Below, in pieces: positions 7,826-12,851 of a stretch of DNA of 12,851 nt (position 1 is the first letter of the stretch; the number at the start of each line of letters is the position of its first letter). Both the position numbers and the translations under genes were made by a program. The notes beneath the pieces are model-generated. The model did no database searches and had not been told where the DNA came from. It saw only the letters and a list, made by a program, of their open reading frames with translations. Source of the stretch: Candidatus Desantisiibacteriota bacterium. GTDB taxonomy: Bacteria; JACRDZ01. Location: the NCBI GenBank assembly GCA_016209155.1, contig JACQWU010000054.1, forward strand, positions 2,314-15,164, written 5' to 3'.

Positions 7826-7851
7826 ATTCATAATTATGCCATTTTATGAAT
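7826..7851. promoter_or_regulatory. Dyad upstream of the second winged-helix gene
   Basis: ATTCATAA (7826-7833) and its exact reverse complement TTATGAAT (7844-7851) are separated by ten bases and end 11 bases before the ATG at 7863. The 18-bp centre-to-centre spacing, the position in the only real gap between csc1 and cas6, and the winged-helix product directly downstream make an autoregulatory operator plausible. A weak promoter (TTGTAT 7823-7828, 16 bases, TATGAA 7845-7850) would overlap it. Confidence 0.35.
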
Positions 7852-7862
7852 GAAAGTATACC

Positions 7863-8129
7863 ATGTGCTTATTCGCGCTGAAATATTTATTTTATATAAT
7901 TTTTGAGGGGGAAAAAACAATTCCTGAATTAATGAAAGACGTTGGTGGTTCACAATCTAACGTCTCGCATGCCATGAGCACCCTTTACAAACTTGGTTTA
8001 GTAACCCATCCCGACAAGAGGGTGAGGTACTGGACAGCTGATTCATCAAATGAATTAGTTCGATTAATGGAAAAACTTCTTTTTGTTTCTGGAAATAACC
8101 CTGCTTTTATAATAACAAAACGGGAATAA
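7863..8129 (+). CDS. Winged-helix (ArsR/MarR-like) regulator
   Basis: This 88-residue protein starts at ATG 7863 with no strong ribosome site. Residues about 3-57 form a winged helix: ALKYLFYIIFEGEKTIPELM (helices 1 and 2), SQSNVSHAMSTLYKLGLV (recognition helix, with S-Q-S-N-V-S-H typical of ArsR-like regulators) and VRYWTADSS (wing). A leucine-rich helix, ELVRLMEKLLFV, follows and could dimerise. No metal-binding cysteine pair is seen. It probably binds DNA; the dyad just upstream is an obvious candidate target. The stop TAA overlaps an ATA that opens the next frame. If a base was lost near 8125, or if a -1 shift occurs there, this protein would continue into the nucleotidyltransferase reading frame as a two-winged-helix fusion. 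Confidence 0.7.
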   Translation: MCLFALKYLFYIIFEGEKTIPELMKDVGGSQSNVSHAMSTLYKLGLVTHPDKRVRYWTADSSNELVRLMEKLLFVSGNNPAFIITKRE

Positions 8130-8632
8130 CGATAAAAATTCTTATTGATTCAACAAAATTTTCAAAAGTTACTGTAATAAAAACTTTAAAAAAATTAAAA
8201 CTATCGAAATTAATAGAGAGAGTTGGTAAATCAAATAATTATCCCTCTCAAACAAATTCTGCCGGCTTATTTTTTAATATATGTTTTCTTATACGCGCTT
8301 TTTTTAATAAAAATAAAAACGCTGAATTATCTTTGCCTGAAATCATGGAACAACTTAAAAATGATAGTTCAGTTTTGATTTTGGCGCATTATGGCTCCTC
8401 TGCAAGAGGAACTATTGATAAATTTAGTGATATAGATATTTTTGTTGTAACCAGAGATAAAATTTCCAGAGGGGATATTATTTCAAAATACTCCGGCAAA
8501 AAAATAGACCTTAATGTATATTCCAAAAAGGGATTTTTAGAACTTTTAAAATTTCAGCCGGATTTTATTCGCAATCTCTCCAGGTCAAGAATTCTAAAAG
8601 GTAAAGATATTTTGGAAGAGGTAGTTAAATGA
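8126..8632 (+). CDS. Winged-helix/nucleotidyltransferase (MNT-like), odd start
   Basis: The frame is open from 8099 to a TGA at 8630-8632 and has no ATG, GTG or TTG until 8333, which would remove a convincing winged helix. I therefore mark it from ATA 8126, which overlaps the previous stop; 168 residues. The N-terminal part reads TIKILIDSTKFSKVTVIKTL then KLSKLIERVGKSNNY, the usual winged-helix end of such fusions. The nucleotidyltransferase core is HYGSSARGTIDKFSDIDIF, with G90-S91 and aspartates D102 and D104, and a third, D128, in KKIDLNVY: a complete Pol-beta-type metal site. Relatives are MNT antitoxins that adenylylate HEPN toxins, but no HEPN gene is seen here. Its stop overlaps the cas6 start as ATGA, so it is coupled to cas6. 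The substrate is unknown. Confidence 0.7.
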   Translation: MTIKILIDSTKFSKVTVIKTLKKLKLSKLIERVGKSNNYPSQTNSAGLFFNICFLIRAFFNKNKNAELSLPEIMEQLKNDSSVLILAHYGSSARGTIDKFSDIDIFVVTRDKISRGDIISKYSGKKIDLNVYSKKGFLELLKFQPDFIRNLSRSRILKGKDILEEVVK

Positions 8633-9294
8633 TTATTCAACAGTCAATTCTTAAGTTAAAAACAGAACCTTCACTATCCGCTCATGGAAATAGTTTAAGA
8701 GGCTATATCTCCAATCAGTTTCCCCAATATGACATTCTCCATAATCATAAAGATGTTGGCAAATTTATATATTTATATCCAAGAATTCAATACCGGATTA
8801 TAAAAGAAGAAGGATATATCATTGGCATTGAAGAAGGAAGTAATTTGGTTCAATTGATAGGATCAAAAATTGAAACTATTACACTGAAAGATGAAATTCA
8901 CAAAATTTTAAAAAAACAGATTACATCTGAAGATGTCCAATTTGGAATTACGGATTCTGTTATAACATATTCTTTTATAAAGCCCTGGCTTGCCTTGAAT
9001 GAAAAAAATTATAGTGATTTTATACATGTAAGAACTAAAAAAGATAAAGATGTAATTCTGAAAAACATATTAACCGGCAATTTGCTAAGTATATCTAAAA
9101 GCCTTGGGTATATTGTAGAACAACAAATAAATGTTACATCTTTAAATTTATCTGAGACGGACTCATTTCTTAAAGGCACCCCCATGCTTGGTTTCCTCGG
9201 CACCTTCTCCGTCAACTTTGAAATCCCGGATTTCTGGGGAATCGGGAAGTCGGTGTCGCGGGGATTTGGGACAGTAAAAAAACTTAAAATATAA
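8629..9294 (+). CDS. cas6: Cas6 crRNA-processing endoribonuclease
   Basis: This 221-residue Cas6 should cut the CRISPR repeat transcript to give mature crRNAs for the I-D complex. The ATG is the first half of an ATGA overlap with the nucleotidyltransferase gene. The C-terminal glycine-rich loop GIGKSVSRGFG (residues 204-214) is the hallmark of the family and contacts the repeat RNA. H19, H38 and H40 near the N-terminus are candidates for the general-acid histidine, H38 or H40 (ILHNHKD) being best placed. Base composition changes sharply within the gene: bases 9181-9270 hold 51 G+C in 90, against 13 in 50 just before. This last third of the RNA-binding domain also uses different codons, as if it had been exchanged with another allele. 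Confidence 0.88.
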   Translation: MIIQQSILKLKTEPSLSAHGNSLRGYISNQFPQYDILHNHKDVGKFIYLYPRIQYRIIKEEGYIIGIEEGSNLVQLIGSKIETITLKDEIHKILKKQITSEDVQFGITDSVITYSFIKPWLALNEKNYSDFIHVRTKKDKDVILKNILTGNLLSISKSLGYIVEQQINVTSLNLSETDSFLKGTPMLGFLGTFSVNFEIPDFWGIGKSVSRGFGTVKKLKI

Positions 9295-9353
9295 AAGAGT
9301 TAGATATTTTGAAGCGGAAATGTTAAAATATTAATTAGAAAGGGGGAATAAAA

Positions 9354-9629
9354 ATGGCTGTTATAGATATGGTAGCAAAAGAATTACATATGTCACCTAA
9401 AAATCTTTTAAAAGAAAGTCTAAAAACTTATCTCGAAATAAAACTTTCAAAATTAGAAGCAGACATTTTTTTAATTGCAAAAAAATATGGAATTAAAGAT
9501 GTTTTTGAACTTGATTCAAGAATTAAAAAGGGATTCTTAAATGAGAAGGAAACATACGAGGATTACTTTGTTTTAGATAATCTTGAGGCCGAACGGGAAA
9601 AAACAAAGAAAATCATGGAGAAGCTTTAA
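9354..9629 (+). CDS. TumA-like antitoxin
   Basis: This 91-residue acidic and basic helical protein has a strong ribosome site, AAAGGGGG, just before ATG 9354. The N-terminal part, VAKELHMSPKNLLKESLKTY, could be a ribbon- or helix-type DNA-binding element (the pattern resembles a helix-turn-helix with M-S-P-K as turn). Then follow AKKYGIKDVFELDSRIKKGF and a charged C-terminal helix, typical of a tail that wraps a toxin. Its stop and the toxin start overlap (TAATG at 9627-9631). The central section resembles the partial antitoxin at the window's left edge. The name rests on gene pairing with a TumE-like protein. Confidence 0.65.
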   Translation: MAVIDMVAKELHMSPKNLLKESLKTYLEIKLSKLEADIFLIAKKYGIKDVFELDSRIKKGFLNEKETYEDYFVLDNLEAEREKTKKIMEKL

Positions 9630-9982
9630 TGCCGGCAATTGAAAATTTAAAAAGGATAGCTGAAATTGAATTTTCGGATATTGTTAAAACTACATATCAA
9701 TATGAATATAAATTAAGAATCATTCTTATCAACAATACTTTTATAGATGTATATTTATCTCAAAAACTGCACAACAAATTTGGTTTTCATTGGGAATGCA
9801 AGGACAAAAAGAAAACTATTTATAGGTATGACAATTTTCCAGATATGAATTGGCAGTCCATATCGACCTTCCCGTATCACTTTCATAATGGAGCGCAAGA
9901 TTCAGTTGAGGCTTCACCGTTTCCGCTAACAGCAATTGAAGGATTTAGGGCATTTATGAAATTTGTAAAAAATAAATTGTAA
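9629..9982 (+). CDS. TumE-like toxin family protein
   Basis: This 117-residue protein is coupled to the preceding gene by a TAATG overlap. The middle holds beta-strand-rich LRIILINNTFIDVYLSQKLH, then KKKTIYRYDNFPD (about residues 69-81) and a histidine-bearing FPYHFHNGAQDSVEASPFP. The Y-R-Y-D-N followed by an F-P-x-H element is the part I associate with TumE/DUF6516 proteins, and the same layout occurs in the protein at 184-582. The pair sits between cas6 and cas1, splitting the effector and adaptation halves of the locus. It may be an ordinary addiction module, or it may guard the locus against loss. No catalytic residue can be assigned firmly. Confidence 0.62.
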   Translation: MPAIENLKRIAEIEFSDIVKTTYQYEYKLRIILINNTFIDVYLSQKLHNKFGFHWECKDKKKTIYRYDNFPDMNWQSISTFPYHFHNGAQDSVEASPFPLTAIEGFRAFMKFVKNKL

Positions 9983-9992
9983 TTGGCATACA

Positions 9993-10034
9993 TTACCTAA
10001 CAGATTATATAATATATAATTATATGTTAGGTAA
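9993..10034. repeat. 10-bp inverted repeat around an AT-rich loop
   Basis: TTACCTAACA (9993-10002) and its exact reverse complement TGTTAGGTAA (10025-10034) enclose 22 bases made almost only of A and T. It starts 10 bases after the TumE-like stop. It has no T-run after it, so it is not a standard terminator; a regulator-binding site is possible. CAGGAG and ATG at 10048 follow, but that frame closes after nine codons, and another frame from 10055 gives only 24 residues. I cannot support a gene in 9983-10234. Confidence 0.5.
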
Positions 10035-10156
10035 CAGGAGAAAATATATGTCGTATGATAAAAGATACTTTGGATGAAGAGCACAATATTTTAAATAAAT
10101 GTAATTCCAATATGGAAAATGGCTTCTGAATGAACAATAGAAGAACGTGATTCGGT

Positions 10157-10220
10157 TTCCGTGACCCGTTGCCGTAAATAAACAAACGGATCACGGAACA
10201 CGGGAAACGGCATCTTTTTT
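10157..10220 (+). terminator. Hairpin of heptamer repeats with T-run before cas1
   Basis: TTCCGTGACCCGTT (10157-10170) pairs with AACGGATCACGGAA (10185-10198) in a 14-bp stem with one G-U pair and a 14-base loop; further on, six Ts lie at 10215-10220. The right half, read on the minus strand, is a tandem of four heptamers of the form CCGTNNN. The left half has the same units on the plus strand. It may end transcription from the toxin-antitoxin pair, or be a leftover repeat element; the T-run is 16 bases from the main stem, which weakens the terminator reading. Confidence 0.45.
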
Positions 10221-10234
10221 ATTAAGGATTACAT

Positions 10235-11236
10235 ATGCAACTCGTAATTAACTCTTATGGTTCATATCTTCAAAGAAACGGCGACTGTTTTAAAGTCAAA
10301 GTTGATGATAAGGTTTCTGAAATATCCTGCAAAAAAATATCATCTATCCTTATTTCAACAGCCGCGTATATTACAACTGATGCCATAAAACTGGCAATGG
10401 AAAACAATATTGATATTGTTTTTATCGATGATTTTGGGGATCCTTACGGCAGGATATGGCATCCAAAGCTTGGAAGCACTACACTCATAAGAAGAAGACA
10501 ACTGGAAATATCGGAAACTGAAAAAGGGCTTAATCTTGCGGTTGATTGGATAAAGACAAAATTTACAAATCAAATAGAATTATTTAAAAGGCTTAGGGAA
10601 ACAAGGCCGCAAAAATCCGCAGAGATTACAAGCTACATTTCAAAACTTGAAAATACAATGACAAGCTTAAACTCTCTTTCAGGTACAATTGATGAAAATC
10701 GGGGAACCATTATGGGGATAGAGGGAAGCGGTGGAAGAATTTATTTTGAGGCTTTAAGTTTTTTAATGCCGGATAGATATAAATTTGAAGGACGAAGCAG
10801 AAATCCGGCAAAAGATGAATTTAATTGTTTATTAAATTATACCTATGGAATACTTTATTCCAAAGTTGAGAAAGGCTGTATAATCGCGGGGCTTGATCCA
10901 TATGTGGGTTTTATCCATACGGATCATTATAATAAAAAGTCACTGGTGTTTGATTTGATTGAAAATTATCGTATCTGGGCAGATGAAACTGTGGTAAACA
11001 TGTTTGCCGGAAGAAAAGTCAAGGTTGAATATTTTGATAAAATTCCAAATGGATTAACTTTAAACAAAGAAGGCAAAGCCGGATTAATCACCGAATTTAA
11101 TACATATATGGATGAATCAATTAGATATAATGGAAGAAATATTAAACGCGATAATATAATTCAGTTTGATTGCCACAGGATTGCGAATGAATTGATAAAA
11201 GGCAGTGAAAGTGTAAGTGAAAGTGGGGGAAAATAA
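10235..11236 (+). CDS. cas1: Cas1 spacer integrase
   Basis: This 333-residue Cas1 should form, with Cas2, the integrase that inserts new spacers at the leader end of an array. ATG 10235 follows AAGGA (10224-10228). The N-terminal beta domain runs to about residue 80 (LVINSYGSYLQRNGDCFKVK). The helical catalytic domain holds E163 in GIEGSGGRIYFEAL, H228 in GFIHTD, and E243 in the D-L-I-E segment; these are the expected metal ligands, with the usual 15-residue spacing from H to E. The last residues, SESVSESGGK, are encoded by a run of AGTGNN hexamers (11204-11227) and look like a tail acquired from that repeat. A hairpin with a T-run precedes the gene, so it may have its own promoter; I see no convincing one. 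Confidence 0.95.
   Translation: MQLVINSYGSYLQRNGDCFKVKVDDKVSEISCKKISSILISTAAYITTDAIKLAMENNIDIVFIDDFGDPYGRIWHPKLGSTTLIRRRQLEISETEKGLNLAVDWIKTKFTNQIELFKRLRETRPQKSAEITSYISKLENTMTSLNSLSGTIDENRGTIMGIEGSGGRIYFEALSFLMPDRYKFEGRSRNPAKDEFNCLLNYTYGILYSKVEKGCIIAGLDPYVGFIHTDHYNKKSLVFDLIENYRIWADETVVNMFAGRKVKVEYFDKIPNGLTLNKEGKAGLITEFNTYMDESIRYNGRNIKRDNIIQFDCHRIANELIKGSESVSESGGK
11204..11227 (+). repeat. Hexamer cluster A (AGTGNN x4) at the end of cas1
   Basis: Four consecutive units read AGTGAA, AGTGTA, AGTGAA and AGTGGG inside the last codons of cas1. They are inverted relative to cluster B (11237-11266), so the transcript can fold across the cas1/cas2 junction. Confidence 0.75.
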
Positions 11237-11572
<336 letters not shown>

Positions 11573-11602
11573 AGTGTAAGTGTAGGTGAAAGTGTAAGTC
11601 AA
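11573..11602 (+). repeat. Hexamer cluster C (AGTGTA-type) after cas2
   Basis: Units read AGTGTA, AGTGTA, GGTGAA, AGTGTA and a decayed AGTCAA, starting one base after the cas2 stop. It is inverted relative to cluster D at the start of cas4, so C and D bracket the four-helix-bundle gene. Confidence 0.75.
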
Positions 11603-11620
11603 AGATAGGGAGATGAATTT

Positions 11621-11989
11621 GTGAATAAAATAAAGAGCGTTGAAGACCTATATGTTTTTAAAAAAGCACATGCTTTAGTATTGAAAATATATGAATTAAC
11701 GGAAAAATTTCCATCCCATGAGAAATTTGGTTTGATTTCACAAATAAGAAGATCGGCATATTCAGTTCCTTCAAATCTTATTGAAGGTGGTAATCGTCTT
11801 GGGAGTAAAGAATATAGACAGTTTGTTGGCATAGCAAGAGGATCAATTTCAGAGCTTAAATATCAGCTTATGCTATCTAAAGATTTAAAATATATTTCAT
11901 CTGAAATGTTCGAGGAAATTAAAAAAGAAATTTTGGAAATTAGCTGTATGCTAATGGGATTAGCAAATTCTTTATATAAAAAGGTATGA
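11621..11989 (+). CDS. Four-helix bundle protein (23S IVS/S23 type)
   Basis: This 122-residue protein begins at GTG 11621, after AGGGAG. It matches the four-helix-bundle family first known from intervening sequences in 23S rRNA genes: SVEDLYVFKKAHALVLKIYE (helix 1), FPSHEKFGLISQIRRSAYSV (the conserved F-P-x-x-E-x-x-G-L-x-x-Q-I-R-R-S-A), PSNLIEGGNRLGSKEYRQF (the conserved N-I-x-E-G), then two more helices. Relatives include the Avd accessory protein of diversity-generating retroelements, but no reverse transcriptase is seen here. The biochemical function is unknown; a pentameric nucleic-acid-binding barrel is the usual structure. It stands between cas2 and cas4, framed by inverted hexamer clusters, which suggests insertion with its repeats rather than a role in adaptation. 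Confidence 0.9.
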   Translation: MNKIKSVEDLYVFKKAHALVLKIYELTEKFPSHEKFGLISQIRRSAYSVPSNLIEGGNRLGSKEYRQFVGIARGSISELKYQLMLSKDLKYISSEMFEEIKKEILEISCMLMGLANSLYKKV

Positions 11990-11994
11990 TTTAA

Positions 11995-12633
11995 ATGGAT
12001 GCCATTACTCCCATCACTTACACTTGCACATACACTGATTTTGACACTGACATGACTGCCATGATTACACCATCAGAGGTAGTAGAGCATCTTTACTGCC
12101 CGCGATTTACGTATTTTATGAATTGTCTGGATATCCCCCAGCATGAGGAATTAAGGTATAAAGTATTGAAAGGCAGAGAGCTTCATGAGAAACGTGAGGT
12201 TGAAAACCGCGAATATATTAGAAAAAAAATAGGATGTGTAAATAAAGATGTATCGGTATATATCGCTTCACGCAATTTGAGAATAAGAGGCATTGTTGAT
12301 GAAGTGCTTGAGCTTAATGATGGTACACTTGCTCCGTTAGATTACAAGTTTGCGGAATATAATGATTTCACATTTGAAACTTACAAAATTCAATCGGTAT
12401 TATACGCGCTTTTGATAATGGAAAATTATAACAAACCCGTTAAAAAAGGTTTTATCTGCTATATAAAAAGCAGCAATAAGATAAAAGAAATTATTTACAG
12501 TGAACAGGATATTTGTTATACTAAAGATGTTATTAATGAAATATTTAATATAATACTAAAAGGCTATTATCCCAAAAAAACTAAATACCAGAACAAATGT
12601 ATTGATTGTTGCTACAGGAATATTTGTGTATAA
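11995..12633 (+). CDS. cas4: Cas4 exonuclease for spacer trimming
   Basis: This 212-residue RecB-family Cas4 with an iron-sulphur cluster should trim and select prespacers by their PAM for Cas1-Cas2. Four cysteines fit the cluster: C35 in EHLYCPR and C202, C205 (or C206) and C211 in KCIDCCYRNICV. The nuclease site is H64 (RELHEKRE), D102 (GIVDEV), D116 and K118 (PLDYK), and Q133 in the QSVLYA motif. ATG 11995 has AAAAGG upstream. The first 20 residues (rich in T, Y and D) are encoded by hexamer cluster D and have no counterpart in the family; ATG 12052 or 12061 (MITPSEVVEHLYCPR) would give the normal start, but has no clear ribosome site. Ends 218 bases before the window edge. Confidence 0.93.
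   Translation: MDAITPITYTCTYTDFDTDMTAMITPSEVVEHLYCPRFTYFMNCLDIPQHEELRYKVLKGRELHEKREVENREYIRKKIGCVNKDVSVYIASRNLRIRGIVDEVLELNDGTLAPLDYKFAEYNDFTFETYKIQSVLYALLIMENYNKPVKKGFICYIKSSNKIKEIIYSEQDICYTKDVINEIFNIILKGYYPKKTKYQNKCIDCCYRNICV
12013..12035 (-). repeat. Hexamer cluster D in the start of cas4
   Basis: On the minus strand this reads GTGTAT, GTGCAA, GTGTAA, GTGAT. The 17 bases at 12020-12036 are identical to 11245-11261 in cluster B, and a decayed unit follows near 12041-12046. It lies within the first codons of the longer cas4 reading frame. Confidence 0.75.
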
Positions 12634-12787
12634 AAATGGAGCGGAATGCGGAAACATTGAAGGTATTAAAATTGACTAATCTGGAAAATTTATTTGGATT
12701 TAAATTTTAATAGTTATAACATATTGAAAATAAAAGATTTTTTGATTGTTTTTGGATGCATAATATTCTAAAAATGGAGGATAAATA
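12634..12787. other. AT-rich intergenic stretch after cas4
   Basis: This stretch is AT-rich, has no open frame of note and contains TTGACT (12672-12677) and TAATAT (12761-12766), but no well-spaced promoter pair. It could be the start of a CRISPR leader, as arrays often follow the adaptation genes, yet no direct repeat is visible up to the window end. Confidence 0.3.
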
Positions 12788-12851
12788 TTGATTTTGGATG
12801 TAAAAAACAACAAAAATGGTGTTAGTAAAAACTGCCTAACTATAAAGAGAA
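12788..12851 (+). CDS. Possible start of a gene running off the window
   Basis: GGAGG at 12776-12780 is followed after seven bases by TTG 12788. The frame stays open to the window edge and reads MILDVKNNKNGVSKNCLTIK. The ribosome site is as good as those of the cas genes, but 21 codons are too few to judge, and a chance open frame is possible. I recognise no family in it. Confidence 0.35.
   Translation, partial: MILDVKNNKNGVSKNCLTIKR

Noticed and set aside
8333-8632. Nucleotidyltransferase starting at TTG 8333.
   Set aside because: Coding-like winged-helix sequence continues in the same frame upstream to about 8126, and the TTG has no ribosome site. It remains a possible shorter product.
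11599-11832. Open frame on the minus strand opposite the four-helix-bundle gene.
   Set aside because: It is antisense to a gene with clear family motifs, has no ribosome site, and the encoded sequence looks random.
12816-12851. A partial CRISPR repeat at the right edge (GTTAG...CTAAC inverted pair).
   Set aside because: Only five-base arms, no second copy in the window, and the stretch is part of an open frame with a ribosome site.

Overview
This window carries a nearly complete type I-D CRISPR-Cas locus, all on the + strand, from an AT-rich bacterium (about one third G+C by eye). Shine-Dalgarno sites, stop/start overlaps, an ORF6N gene, a four-helix-bundle (23S-IVS-type) gene and TumE-like toxin-antitoxin pairs point to a bacterium, probably an uncultivated lineage. 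The exact phylum cannot be read from this sequence. Type I-D is shown by an HD-less Cas3 helicase, a Cas10d large subunit with an N-terminal HD nuclease, and Csc2 and Csc1.

Left flank (1-1548): the end of a small antitoxin gene and its overlapping TumE-like partner; a startless DUF5647-like remnant; a 25-bp palindrome; a frameshifted P-loop kinase gene; and an intact ORF6N gene that carries a 29-bp version of the same palindrome. This is a degraded, mobile-looking boundary.

Interference block (1588-7523): cas3, cas10d, csc2 and csc1 are tightly packed with overlaps. Inside cas10d there is a strong ribosome binding site followed by an in-frame ATG (5298), which should give the separate small subunit Cas11d (143 aa). 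Between csc1 and cas6 lies an unusual cassette of three small genes: a winged-helix protein, a second one preceded by a dyad, and a winged-helix/nucleotidyltransferase protein whose stop overlaps the cas6 start (ATGA). Two of these three reading frames lack a normal start codon and instead begin at an ATA overlapping the upstream stop codon.

Processing and adaptation (8629-12633): cas6, then a second TumA/TumE-like pair, then a 252-base gap with a dyad and a hairpin built of heptamers, then cas1, cas2, a four-helix-bundle gene and cas4. Clusters of six-base repeats (GTGNNN type) sit at the cas1/cas2, cas2/four-helix-bundle and four-helix-bundle/cas4 boundaries. They are arranged as inverted pairs and even encode the tail of Cas1 and the head of Cas4. 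No CRISPR array is visible; one may lie outside the window.

Working together: Cas1, Cas2 and Cas4 should acquire spacers; Cas6 cuts the precursor crRNA; Csc2, Csc1, Cas10d and Cas11d form the surveillance complex; Cas3 supplies the helicase and the HD domain of Cas10d the nuclease. The best candidate for something undescribed is the winged-helix/nucleotidyltransferase cassette translationally coupled to cas6, together with toxin-antitoxin pairs on both sides of the effector block.
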